Shown here: piece after piece, positions 23,536 through 34,953 of the stretch
How the letters are laid out: the number at the start of each line of letters is the position of its first letter
Numbering within the stretch: the stretch's first letter is position 1
Source: Meghimatium bilineatum
Lineage: Eukaryota; Mollusca; Gastropoda; Stylommatophora; Philomycidae
Direction: 5' to 3'
Assembly (NCBI GenBank): GCA_034231615.1
Contig: CM067312.1
Coordinates: 2,025,001-2,089,000 of the forward strand
Length of the DNA: 64,000 nucleotides
Program-made: the position numbers and the translations under genes
Notes under the pieces: generated by a model
Seen by the model: the letters and a program-made list of their open reading frames with translations, nothing else
What the model was told of the DNA's origin: nothing
The model's database searches: none

Positions 23536-23667
23536 CTAACTGTAAGGAAGGAACGTTTGAAGATGGTCACAAATGCAGCCCATGCTCCCCCGGATGCAAT
23601 GATACATGTGACATATCAAATGGACACTGCACATGCAAGGATGGCTTTGCTGGAGATCGATGTGACG
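23536..23667 (+). CDS. exon encoding one 8-cysteine EGF module
   Basis: A 132-bp exon between acceptor TTATTGTAG and a weak donor GTTATT, phase 1 at both ends, gives 44 residues. The module starts CKEGTFEDGHKC, continues CSPGCNDTCDISNGHCTC and ends GFAGDRC. Eight cysteines with C-x-C near the end and G-x-C-x-C-x-x-G-x-x-G-x-x-C spacing are typical of laminin-type/MEGF EGF repeats in extracellular receptors. Module length and phase match the exons at 28591 and 34828, which supports a single gene. The donor is not a consensus GTAAG or GTGAG, so the exact 3' edge is slightly uncertain. Confidence 0.78.
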
Positions 23668-24003
23668 GTTATTAAGCTTCATATATAAATTCATTTCAAT
23701 ATACTGTCATTACCATGATCTGTCTATCTATTGGCTAAATATTTTATTGTCTTTCATGGGGTACAAGCGTTCTCTAGAGGTGGCCCTCGTGTTTGCTGCG
23801 TATATTGTGACATTTGTCGCCTCTTTTATTTCGGTGGTCCATCATTTTCGGGGTCGCCCTCTAGGTCTACTTCACTGTATCTGTGTAACATAGCTTGATG
23901 TGGTATGGTATCTGGTGGTAGTCTGCTGATGTGTATGCAAACCATTTGATCTGTTGGCTCTTAATATACTCCAAGATTAAGGAATTATTTTTCTTTCAAG
24001 AGT

Positions 24004-24019
24004 ATATATATATATATAT

Positions 24020-24101
<82 letters not shown>
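24004..24101. repeat. long TA microsatellite
   Basis: About 98 bp of nearly pure TA with one G interruption at about 24021. Confidence 0.95.
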
Positions 24102-24104
<3 letters not shown>

Positions 24105-24109
24105 CAAAT

Positions 24110-24320
24110 AATTGGACAAAAGAAGGAAATTAGTATTCTGTCTTTGTATGTGACGATTCCATTACAATACGCTGTTGTAACTGCAACTCTGGAAGCCTCT
24201 CGAATATGTGCAGGCAGCCCGACTTCTTCCAGTATTATGCTAAGAAAGTCGTTGACGGCATGTGTCCATCGTCGTCTAGATCAGCCTCGCGTTTTCTTTC
24301 CTAGAACTTGCCCTTCATAA
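24110..24320 (-). pseudogene. possible LINE C-terminal fragment
   Basis: The - strand translation includes YEGQVLGKKTRG, a stop, then SRRRWTHAVNDFLSIILEE and HIREASRVAVTTA. This resembles the G-RGR-RKRW-D-V--DL tail of LINE polymerases. A second stretch with RPRGRPRK on the same strand near 23850 may be another such tail. The evidence is short and partly degenerate. Confidence 0.4.
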
Positions 24321-24329
24321 TTATTTTTT

Positions 24330-25010
24330 TGTAAACCACTGTGGTCTATTTACATGTTGAAAAAATGTTAGCTTGCGTTTTTTATTAGTTTTGACAATAC
24401 AAGAGATAGAGAATCGGTGAGAAACTTGATTGCATACGGCATTCAACAGCGTACTTGATTGATTGTTGCAGACCTAGACTAAAGTGAGTAATTAATGCAT
24501 TATTGTACCTACAGTACGAAACAGCGCATTACACAAAGATAATAGCATTTGAGGACGGACGAATTGTAGCCACAAATACCATGCATGTGTGATACTTGGC
24601 AACGTGTCATTTTATGATGTACAATGTTGTCTGCCGCATACATCCCATGAGTCGACGTTTGACGAAATATTTAGATAAGAAAATCGGAAATCAGACATAG
24701 AGAGCAATTCATCGTTATACGAAAAAAATAATACACAAAAATAATATCCATGTGGTCATATTAGCTACGGCCGCCACATCACCACATGTGTTGAATTAAC
24801 AGGAAATAATCATGCAATTTTATTTGATTTACATTTTAGAAATAAATACATTAAAATAAATAAAAAGAATTAACGTTCGTGGAAAATAAACTCCGAACTA
24901 CCATTGTAACAGTAACATGGTCTGCACTTATGTGTGACAGAAACAACTTGTTACCGAAAACATATAGTTGACTGTCTGTCCTGGACAGACTAGTGTGACA
25001 GAAAGAAGAT
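24330..25010. other. no gene seen
   Basis: AT-rich intronic DNA with no repeat or frame I can support. Confidence 0.35.
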
Positions 25011-25012
25011 CT

Positions 25013-25875
25013 GCAGCGTCACAATAATTTGCGACGGAAGAAAATGCCTTTTAGGACTTACTGTAATACTGGTGCTGTGACCAGGTCTAAATATGTGTAA
25101 TACTGCTCGACATCAATCAGTTAACCAAAGCACTCCTTCACAAGAATATGAGGTTTATTTACACAAGTTGATATACATCAATTAATAGCATCATACTCAT
25201 GAGAGAGGCAAATAAACACAAGGCACAAGTCCCAATCTAGTCTTATTCGAGTCCGTCCTCAACTCTACAGACTAATCCTAAATTGTCTGCAACTGGGCAA
25301 TAATATAACAATCACCGATTAGAAATTACGCTAGCACATCCAGGAATTGTTTCACTCGGGTTATAAGCTAAGTCTTAGAGATTATACACCGACTGACTAT
25401 CTGGCTCTGATTCTTCGTCATCCCTGGGAGACCGAAGACTCTGTCTCAGCTGCAAGACTAACTAGGACTTGTCTCTCCTGGGAGACAAGTACTGACTTCT
25501 GACCCGGAGACTACTGTCTCAGCTGCTTCACCCTCTTTTCTGTGCTCAGGTGAGGTCCTCAACCCCGCCCTTATTTTTACTCCCCACCTATCATCTTCTC
25601 TTCTCGGTCCGCACTTCTACTGCGTCTGACTCCGCCTCTACATTATCACCTGTCAAACTCCTGTATGCGTTTATTAAACCATGCGTAACGTTAGATGTTC
25701 CTCTCTGGTAAGAGGCTATGCCCCTAGCGTTACGTAACTTAATCGTCTTGCCGATTCTATTGTCTGGTTTTTGTGCGTAGCAACAATTTCAGTCTGACTC
25801 CTTGTAGACACTCGTCTATTCCAGTTCAAACATCTCATTGTCCTTCATGAGGTATGGTATAGCAGCGTCACAATA
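25013..25875. mobile_element. possible solo LTR or other non-coding element
   Basis: The 14-bp string GCAGCGTCACAATA occurs at 25013-25026 and again at 25862-25875. Between the two copies the base composition is richer in G and C than the surroundings, with duplicated words such as CTGGGAGAC and CTGTCTCAGCTGC. A segment from TGTGAC (25076) to GTCACA (25873) has LTR-like inverted ends, an AATAAA near 25209 and a TATAA-type word near 25363. I found no matching target-site duplication outside that segment and no protein coding. It could equally be a fragment of some other element. Confidence 0.3.
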
Positions 25876-26428
25876 GTTTTTCTGCTTCTGTAGTTTCGTC
25901 ATGTCTACCTCCCGTGTCTAGAGTGCGTAAGATGCAGACTTGTGATAAATAATATTGTCTTTAGCTAAAGCGTACTAGCTTGTCTCATATCTTGCTGTCT
26001 GACATGTGTGCGAACAACTCGTCTGCAATTTCCAGTATTAGTGCAAACAAACCGTCTGTCACCCCTGATACTATTACAACATGTCCGAGACGACAATCTA
26101 AGCAATAGGGCATTCTTAAATATTTCTAAGTTCCATGATGTGATAAGGCTTACCATTCTCGAAATCCAGATATAGAATACATGTTAGGAAACACGGATCA
26201 TGCATTGGTATATATTTCTAACACTGAATAGTTTGCAAGTTTGCATAGACTTGTATGCTATTAGAATGTGCTATATTACCATTTAATCGGACTTTGATTT
26301 AAACCACCCTCTCTCTGATACTGTCATGTATTATTTCACTGTATGTGCTCTTTTGTTATGCAATATATAAACAAAATGAAAGATAATTGTAGTGTAACTA
26401 TATCACCACATGGACAATGAAAATGCAT
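25876..26428. other. no gene seen
   Basis: Intronic sequence. A 63-codon open frame on the - strand at 25965-26156 has no recognisable family. Confidence 0.35.
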
Positions 26429-26436
26429 GTTTCTTT

Positions 26437-27700
26437 ATTGTAGCTTATATTTAGGATATAATCATCTTTACTTCTATAAATGTCGTTTATTGTATTAATT
26501 ATTGCAGCTTATATTTAGGATATAATCATCTTTACTTCTATAAATGTCGTTTATTGTATTACATATTGCAGCTTATATTTAGGATATAATCATCTTTACT
26601 TTTATAAATCTCTATGTGACACTTTATGAACTACAAAAGACAGTAAGTTTTATTAAGGAGACAGAATTACAGATAAAGACATGTTTCAAGTGAACGAAAG
26701 AAGAAGAAGAAGAAGAACTTCTATAAATATCATTTATTGTATTACATATTGCAGCTTATATTTAGGATATAATCATCTTTACTTCTATAAATATCATTTA
26801 TTGTATTACATATTGTAGCTTATATTTAGGATATAATCATCTTTACTTCTATAAATGTCGTTTATTGTATTAATTATTGCAGCTTATATTTAGGATATAA
26901 TCATCTTTACTTCTATAAATGTCGTTTATTGTATTACATATTGCAGCTTATATTTAGGATATAATCATCTTTACTTCTATAAATGTCGTTTATCGTATTA
27001 CATATTGCAGCTTATATTTAGGATATAATCATCTTTACTTCTATGAATGTCGTTTATCGTATTACATATTGCAGCTTATATTTAGGATATAATCATCTTT
27101 ACTTCTATAAATGTCGTTTATCGTATTACATATTGCAGCTTATATTTAGGATATAATCATCTTTACTTCTATAAATGTCGTTTATCGTATTACATATTGC
27201 AGCTTATATTTAGGATATAATCATCTTTACTTCTATAAATGTCGTTTATCGTATTACATATTGCAGCTTATATTTAGGATATAATCATCTTTACTTCTAT
27301 AAATGTCGTTTATTGTATTACATATTGCAGCTTATATTTAGGAGATAATCATCTTTACTTCTATAAATGTCGTTTATTGTATTACATATTGCAGCTTATA
27401 TTTAGGATATAATCATCTTTACTTCTATAAATGTCGTTTATCGTATTACATATTGTAGGTTATATTTAGGATATAATCATCTTTACTTCTATAAATATCA
27501 TTTATTGTATTACATATAGTAGCTTATATTTAGGATATAATCATCTTTACTTTTATAAATCTCTATGTGACACTGTATGAACTACAAAAGACAGTAAGTT
27601 TTATTAAGGAGACAGAATTACAGATAAAGACATGTTTCAAGTGAACGAAAGAAGAAGAAGAAGAAGAACTTCTATAAATATCATTTATTGTATTACATAT
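26437..27700. repeat. 64-bp tandem array with a duplicated unique block
   Basis: About 15-16 units of 64 bp, each with ATTGCAGCTTATATTTAGGA, ATAATCATCTTTACTTCTA and a variable TAAATGTCGTTTAT or TAAATATCATTTAT end. A non-repeat block of about 135 bp (starts TCTCTATGTGACACT, contains a GAAGAAGAAGAAGAAGAA run) interrupts the array at about 26609-26735 and recurs almost identically at about 27561-27690, 951 bp later. Each unit contains a TTGCAG, so the array presents a series of acceptor-like sites inside the intron. Confidence 0.93.
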
Positions 27701-27989
27701 GGATGCATTCTTTTCGGTGAGTAGAATTTTCCATATATATCACAATTATAGTTTTTGTGACTGTCCTTAACGTGACAAAAACATTGTGGTCGAAACACTG
27801 AGTGTGTTCATCCTGCTTTTAAAACTGACATGTATTTTTGTTTTTCTATCGTAAATGTTGTATGTCAAATTACACATAAGTAATGTTCATGTGTGCGTGG
27901 TCCCGAAGACATTCTATATTCGTCTGACAGCTAGTAACAAAGTTACTTGGAAAAATGATGAGCACCACCAAGTCATTCTCTCCGACAAG

Positions 27990-28375
27990 ATATATATATA
28001 TATATATCTCAACAATGTATGTGACACACGTAAGATATATATATATCTCAACAATGTATGTGACACACGTATGTGACACGTATGTGACACAGGTATGTGA
28101 CACACGTAAAATATATCTCTCAACAATGTATGTGACACACGTATGTGACACGTATGTGACACAGGTATGTGACACACGTAAAATATATCTCTCAACAATG
28201 TATGTGACACACGTAAGATATATATCTCAACAATGTATGTGACACACGTAAGATATATATCTCAACAATGTATGTGACACACGTAAAATATATCTCTCAA
28301 CAATGTATGTGACACACGTAAAATATATCTCTCAACAATGTATGTGACACACGTAAGATATATATATCTCAATAA
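27990..28375. repeat. compound VNTR with about 33-bp units
   Basis: Units contain CTCAACAATGTATGTGACAC followed by ACGTAAGATATATAT or ACGTAAAATATATCT. Some carry an extra GTATGTGACACGTATGTGAC insert, giving a modular array. TA runs are built into the unit ends. Confidence 0.9.
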
Positions 28376-28424
28376 TGATGTTTCAACAGTGGCACACGTA
28401 AGGCACCGAAGAGCTATGGGTTTA

Positions 28425-28484
28425 GTAGTGTTGATGATGATGATGTTGATGATGATGATGTTGATGATGATGATGATGATGATA
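28425..28484. repeat. trinucleotide microsatellite (GAT)n with GTT variants
   Basis: A run of GATGAT interrupted by GTTGAT, about 20 triplets. Confidence 0.9.
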
Positions 28485-28590
28485 CATACATGCGCTTTCA
28501 AGGTCACATAATAACCATATTTTTGTTTGATGATAACTTATATAATTAATAACGGGCGTATTGTTTACATATGGTCAATTATTATTGCAG

Positions 28591-28719
28591 AATGTATACC
28601 TGGAACCTATGCACCATTAAAGTTATGTCCTAGCTGTGCAATAGGTTGTTCAAATACTTGTGACATCGTTACTGGCCACTGCGTGTGCAAACCTGGATAT
28701 GAAGGACTGCTGTGTACAG
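28591..28719 (+). CDS. exon encoding one 8-cysteine EGF module
   Basis: A 129-bp exon between acceptor TTATTATTGCAG and donor GTTCGT, phase 1 at both ends, gives 43 residues. It begins ECIPGTYAPLKLCPSC, continues AIGCSNTCDIVTGHCVC and closes with GYEGLLC. The eight-cysteine pattern and the NTCD-I--GHC-C core match the exon at 23536 closely, suggesting tandem exon duplication in a multi-EGF receptor. Extracellular location is inferred from the family. Confidence 0.8.
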
Positions 28720-28973
28720 GTTCGTTCCAACACTAATCTATCACGATATCCATGTGTACGAGCATATACGTTTATATATACATGAGCTTAGTGAGGACAT
28801 TTTCGCAAAATAAGACATGCAGAACAAGGAACTAGATCTTCATTAACCAGGATTTATTAGTTGAAATGTCCGTAACGGACGTGTACAATACTGATGATGT
28901 TCGTCCGTCGTAATCGACGATGACCAAAAACAACCATAATAATAATAGCAATAAGTAATAAAAAATAATAAAG

Positions 28974-30060
28974 TTAATATTGCGTTTTTAAATGACTAAC
29001 AAGTCCAATGCGCGCACAAAATGTTCTTCTACAGATTTGACAACTGTAGAGTGTGTCTATGGGACGTTGAGATGTTTTTTTTTCTGTTATACGTGCCGGA
29101 TTCTGTCTTGTAGTATCTTGTCTGAGTTCTTCCGCCGCTAGTGCTCCTGTTCTAAGTATGTAGCGACATGCTGCTCTATATTGAGCGATGCTCTCCCAAG
29201 CAGCTATGTCAATTTTAAGATGTTTCAGTGATGACTTGAGCGTGTCTTTGTTGCGCTTTTTCTGTCCTGCAGCCTTTCGAACTCCTGCCTTCACTGCTCC
29301 ATAATATAATTGTTTTGGCAGACGCGAGTCCTCCATACGCACAAGATGACCTACCCAGCGTTGTTGCGCCTTCATAAGTATTGTGTGGATGCTTATTGAG
29401 GTTGATTTTTCCAAGACCTCATAATCTTGTACTTTGTCTCACCAATGGATGTTTAGTAATTTAGGTAGGCATGTAAGATGGAAATGATTTAATTTTCTTG
29501 TATGTCTAGCATACACTGTCCACGTTTCACAAGCGTATAGTACGGTTGGTATAACAGCCGCATGGTATATTTGAAGTTTGGTGGTTGTTCTTATACCTCT
29601 TCTGTCCCATACATTGTTGCATAATCTACCAAATACAGTACTAGTTTTTGCCAGTCTATTGTTAATTTCCACATCGATGTTGACATCCCGAGAGAGATTG
29701 TCTCCAAGGTAAGTAAAATTGGTGACTACTTGCAGGTTTTACCTGCTTGACGATGATGGAAGTAGCAGTACGTTGGCTTGGTGCATACTTCTGTTTTTTT
29801 TTGTTTTGGTGTTAACAGTGAGACCACGGTTGTTGCAGGCCCGTGAGAAGCAGTCCTATCCAGAAGAATGTATACCAACCACCTCTCACTGTTAACTGAC
29901 CCTCATCTGCAAACCGTGTTTAACTCAGTGCAACAATATCCAGATTATAACGGGTCAATTCTTTAGCAATTAGTGTTGTTCTTCTTTCTGGTATGTTTAC
30001 ATCTGAATGATCCGTAGGTGTCCAAACAGTCCATGAACCAACTAGGTTTGATTCACACTT
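28974..30060 (-). pseudogene. internally deleted LINE, endonuclease start joined to RT C-terminus
   Basis: From the 5' side (30060 downwards on the - strand) the translation gives WTVWTPTDHSDVNIPERRTT, LIAKELTRYNLDIVALS, then a stop in place of the E of the endonuclease SETR motif, then RFADEGQLTVRGGWYTFFW. This is the start of the exonuclease/endonuclease/phosphatase domain. It is followed within about 100 bp by RT thumb sequence (FSRACNNRGLTVNTK), NFTYLGDNLSRDVNIDVEIN, RTTTKLQIYHAAVIPTVLYA and a C-terminal CQICRRTFCARIGLVSHLK zinc-finger-like end. The rest of the endonuclease and the catalytic RT are deleted. A frameshift near 29435 separates the two C-terminal frames. It is a dead copy of a RTE/CR1-like LINE, different from families A and C. 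Confidence 0.82.
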
Positions 30061-31239
30061 TTTTTTCAATTTTCATATTTACTTAGCAAAGATAAGTGAA
30101 TAAATGTGTTGAGAAATGACTAGCGATAAAGTCGGCTTACAATGTGGAACAGTTGCGCTAATCTTCAACCAAACTATTTCTCCTGAGATTTATCTTGGTC
30201 CAGTGGCAAGACAAAGTCGAGACAACTGGGAGAAAAAACAGGTACAGTGGATGGCCAGAGCGTATGATGTGTATAGCTGTGCCCTATGCTGTCCACACAG
30301 CTGTGCTATTAGCGACTATGTACCCGTTAAATTACCTTTCAACTTCGTCCGCGTATTTCGCCACAAACAGACTTTTTAAGCCTAGGTAGACAAAGCCTTT
30401 GTTTACGATACTAGGATGGCTTATTTCTTAGCACCGTGAGTGTCCATAATAGCTACATTGTGTTGCCCAACTTTACCCAACTGTAACAGGTTGACACCGT
30501 GTAAAAATAGGGCAGACCATTTTCACACGGTCAGTGAACCTGCCCTGTACAATTCTATGAAAATGGTAAAATGTACTTTGTTCATCTCTATTTGACATTT
30601 GTTTCTTGAATATCAACTCACATGACCTACAGTTCCTTAATGGCATTCTGTCGGGAACATACCACTATCAACAATATCAGCAGATCTTAACAATAATTGA
30701 CTCTGTATCTCTCGTCAAATATCAGTGGTACAAACAAACCCACGTCCCAAAACCACCTTATCATATTTTTGCGACAGTAATGATTGCCCACATTCTTGTT
30801 ACTCTCTGTTCCAATCTATAGTGTGATAACCTAATGTAGCATAATACATAAATACGTTCAATAATCTTCCTGTTATGACGATTTTATTAACAATCTTCCT
30901 GTTATGACGTTTTATTTTAAAATATAATATTCCTGTTATGATGTCTGTTTGAGAATTGTATATTTCATTAGGAACTTCACATAAGGCATACTAATCGAGA
31001 AAACACGACGTGTTTGTGCAGCATCATTTGATGATCAAATGATAAATTTCAATAGAGTTGCACATGGCTATATCTCCCATCTCCTCCTGCATTATATGAG
31101 CACTGTCCAAAAAAGACCTTTGCACAGATGTCATTATGTGTTTTTACTAGATGGCAGTGTTTTAGATATTGTATTTGATAAGTTGGTTAATTTTTCCGTG
31201 GTCTGGTGTCCTGATATCATTCGCGCCGTAGACTGTGAC
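30061..31239. other. no gene supported
   Basis: An 87-codon open frame at 30116-30379 on the + strand (contains KKQVQWMARAYDVYSCALCC) has no family I recognise and no splice signals that fit. An imperfect palindrome lies at 30486-30542. At about 30859-30945 the phrase TCTTCCTGTTATGACG recurs about three times. I see nothing else. Confidence 0.35.
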
Positions 31240-31590
31240 GTTGATGTTATTGTTGCCGTTGTCTGTTGTATTAAGGTGTTTTTTCCTGTAATCTCATGTA
31301 CTGAGTATGTTTTTAACATATTGTGAAGTAATGCGGTTATTGTTGCTGTAGTCAGTGGTAAAGAGGTTCGTTTTGCTTTAGTCTTGAGTGTTGAGGTTAT
31401 TATTGCAATAGTCGGCTGTGTTAAGGTTATTTTGCCTCAGTCTGGTGTGGTAGGGTTATTTTTAATCTGTGGTGTTATGGTTATGCTTGTCTTAGTCTGT
31501 GTTTTAAAAAATAGAAATTATATTATGTTTGCCGCAATCAGTCCGTTGAGGTTATTTGTGACACAATCTGGTGTGTCGTTGTTTTTGTAA
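31240..31590. repeat. degenerate minisatellite, GTTATTGTTGC-type units
   Basis: Phrases such as AGGTTATTATTGCAATAGTC, TCTGTTGTATTAAGGT and AGTCTGGTGTG recur at irregular spacing of about 30-45 bp. The sequence reads as an old, diverged tandem array. Open frames across it are low complexity. Confidence 0.55.
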
Positions 31591-31599
31591 CGTTTCTCT

Positions 31600-32770
31600 T
31601 AATATTTTTATGTATAAAATTAGAATATCAATTTATTATTATTAATTTAGCTGAAAGACATCTTCATCTTCTTCTTCTTCTTCTTCTGCTGTTGGCACTC
31701 TCTTGTAACCACAACGAATATATCGAGTAATTTCCGCCGGGTATCGTGAAGTATACTATTTACGTATAGTTGCGAGTATGGCTGGTTGAATCACAATATC
31801 TTTCTTGGCTTCTGTAGTACTTTACTGCTATGGGATATAGTGATATAATCTACCTGCTAGTTATATAACCAATTTAAAGAAATTACAAATAAAATATGTA
31901 CATACATTTACTCTTTCCTTAAAAATGTTACAACATCTCAATAATTCATAATCATAAACATGGAGCTTATAATATCAAACAATGGAACACCGCGTACGAT
32001 ATGATGCTTACATAACATGGACAGATAGTTATAATAGCACAATGATAGAAAACATAGAAGTGGATCAACAATTCCAACCTTAGCTGCATACTTCTACTTA
32101 ACTGGTCTCTTGAAAAAAATATCTATCTCGTCTATAAGCCACCCTCACCCCCATCCTACAGTTTCAATTTCCGTTGACAATTATCTCATGTCGACCATGT
32201 GATTGCAATTAGCAACTATTGGATGCCAATCAAGTTTATGTAATCCGCTAGTTATCAGCATGTTTTTGTAAACAAAGCTAGGAATGCTATAATGAAATCA
32301 GCAACAGACAATATCCTCTAATAGTTCTCAATGTTCAGCTATGTCATATGGTAATTCATCGTTGTTGTTTGGAAAGACGAGTTAAAGATGGCAATCTTCT
32401 CCAGGCTGACCCTATAGGTGTCTAGTCAGGTATCTTGAAGATAAATGACATTGGCTAACACAAAATTGAAAACTGTCAATCATTCCAGTGTGATTCTTCG
32501 GGTTAAATTCCTCGGGACTATATAACGAATAACAAATCGCATCCATAAATGTCAACTTTCTTCACGCTAGTCTAGTCAACACATTCCACCTACCACTACG
32601 TCATTGTTGATAGTGGGTACACACACAATCATAAATCACAGTTGGGCATCTTCACATTCAAAGATTCAGTACAATTATTTCTGTTGACGTAAGCTTATAG
32701 TGTATAATAAAAACACACAAAAAACGTATGGTTTCGAAATCACATGCTAGACGCTTTTCCTACATTTGCT
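31600..32770. other. no gene seen
   Basis: AT-rich intronic DNA with a short CTT microsatellite at about 31668-31688. I could not support any coding region or mobile element. Confidence 0.35.
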
Positions 32771-32958
32771 CAATATATCACTCATGTTGTCCTAGGTCAA
32801 TATATCACTCATGTTGTCCTAGGTCAATATATCACTCATGTTGTCCTAGGTCAATATATCACTCATGTTGTCCTAGGTCAATATATCACTCATGTTGTCC
32901 TAGGTCAATATATCACTCATGTTGTCCTAGGTCAATATATCACTCATGTTGTCCTAGG
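32771..32958. repeat. 27-bp tandem repeat, 7 copies
   Basis: Seven practically identical 27-bp units containing CAATATATCACTCATGTTGT and CCTAGG. The high identity implies recent expansion. Confidence 0.96.
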
Positions 32959-34193
32959 AGTAAACCTAGAATAGTCTTCAACGCTTATTATGCATGCGTG
33001 TTCACGTCGTTCTCTTCTATTCTGTGTCTTCTATTTCACAACGACCAGATTTAGCATTTGAACGAATTGATTGATTCCATGCAATATGGTCATCGAAATG
33101 TGGTACTCGGCGATGTAATCAGCGGCAAAGTGGTTTCATCAGCCAGTTTGTTCCAATTTGTATAGTCGGATGCTTTTATAATACATTAACTCTCAAATGA
33201 CAACAGGTGCAGGTAATTATAAATAAGGATGGAAAGAACAAGCAAAATAATACCTCCGAGGAATTCAGGGCGAGTTTCAATTACTTTCTATATGTAGTGG
33301 TTGGTGTTTTCTATATGTAGTGGTTTCTCTGACCTTTTGTTTTATACACAGGAGACTTAGACATTCTCTATTTTTGCACTGCATTTCCTTATTGAAAAAA
33401 AAACACACAAAAACTTCTTCTCGGGGGGGGGGGGGCGAGTGTATATAAGACCAATATAATAATTCCATGCATGCCGTAGGATGTCACTAAGAAAAGTTGG
33501 AGATTAGATTTAAAATCAACCGAAGTTGAATGTGGCAGTCCATTGGCGCAACTAAAACGGCGATAGAGCGCATTTTCATTCTGTGGACAACATTCTGCTG
33601 GAGATTTAGTAGGACCAGTGTTAGGACCTACAAGAGAGATCCAGTGGGAGTTTGGGAATGAACGCTGAAGAAGAAGAAGATTGAAAACCTGTTCCCTGTG
33701 AAAAACTCATCACTGATTGCCATGTCTGAATTACTCATTTTGTTCCGTTCTGTGAAATGGCTCTCATGGACGATGAAGAGATGCATTCAAGTCAACATTC
33801 AAGTCAACATTCAACTGCACTGTTTCTTCTTGTGTACAGTCATCTAGGTGGCGGAAAATGCTAGATGTGTCATCACTGTATATGTGCCATCACTGTGTAT
33901 GTGTCATCACTGTATATGTGTTATCGCTCGATTTTATCATCATTGTTGATGGGTCAATGAATTTGAAAGACGAACGGTTAAGTAGTTTGCACCGACACAT
34001 GCGCAGTGTTACTGGCATTATATTATGTTCATGGGATACTGCAGCAGTGCAATACTTCCCTTCCGGAATAATCATGCAGCTGTAATCGTCCCCTACCATA
34101 ACCTAATACAGCCATATCTATGATACAGCAAGTCATATGCGAGATTGACTGTGACCCAGTGTACCAAATTCATGAGGACCAATGCTTTTGTCA
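32959..34193. other. no gene seen
   Basis: Intronic sequence with a 13-G run at about 33423-33435, a short duplicated phrase TTTCTATATGTAGTGGTT (33286-33326) and a GAA run near 33665. Small open frames here have no recognisable content. Confidence 0.35.
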
Positions 34194-34300
34194 AGTAAGA
34201 CGCATGCTGTCAGGTGCTAGGTATTCACAGTAAGACACATGCTGTCACGTGATAGGTGTTCACAGTAAGACAAATGCTGTCAGGTGATAGGTGTTCACAG
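34194..34300. repeat. 35-bp tandem repeat, 3 copies
   Basis: Three copies of a 35-bp unit containing AGTAAGACACATGCTGTCA and GGTGATAGGTGTTCAC, with a few substitutions. Confidence 0.93.
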
Positions 34301-34827
34301 GTAAAGGGATTATTTCTTCATTACAATCCTTATTAAATTTAAAATTCAAATAACTTTCAAGAATGTTCTACCATAATCATATCTTTGTACACAATTCATC
34401 AACTATTTTCTTATTGCAAATCTACGTTTCATATATGACTATATCACTATTGTATAGTATCCAATGTCTCCTACATGGATACTCTCAAACAGCAAGTACG
34501 TATAGTTTTCTATTTATCTATAATATCAACTTCGTTTTTTATACGATGTCTCTCGGTATCATTTGCATTCATTAAATAATCTATTTATAATATCAACTCT
34601 GTGAATTATAGACAATACCTAAAACATCAAATCTATGACTATATATAGACTACATATAAAATAATCATGTCTATGTATTCTATTTTGTATCTTTACTATA
34701 AACCCGGTTAATTACAGAATAAATGCATCTCAAATATAAAATCTGATAATTTTTGTATGCATGTCTAGTAGCACTTGTATATGCGAATAGTATAATGATC
34801 TTTTTTCGCATGTGGTTCTCCATGTAG

Positions 34828-34953
34828 ACTGTGCGCCAGGCGTTATCAAAGTAACTTGTAATTTCAACTGTTCCAAGGGATGTCCTCACAGATGTAACAT
34901 TGAACGGGAACTCTGCTCATGCGATATCGACTACAAAGGACCTCTTTGTTCAG
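34828..34953 (+). CDS. exon encoding one 8-cysteine EGF module
   Basis: A 126-bp exon between acceptor CTCCATGTAG and donor GTTTGT, phase 1 at both ends, gives 42 residues. It reads CAPGVIKVTCNFNCSKGC, then PHRCNIERELCSCDIDYKG and ends PLC plus a split glycine. It has eight cysteines, with C-x-C and a Y-G-x-x-C close as in the other modules. Length, phase and strand agree with the exons at 23536 and 28591, so I assign it to the same gene. It is the last exon I can see. Further exons would lie beyond the large satellites or outside the window. Confidence 0.78.

Noticed and set aside
30116-30379. 87-codon frame as a possible gene
   Set aside because: It has no recognisable domain, no splice signals in the expected phase and a base composition close to background. 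I could not support it.
32728-33054. 108-codon frame with SIYHSCCPR repeats
   Set aside because: It is produced by the 27-bp tandem repeat and has no conserved flanking sequence.
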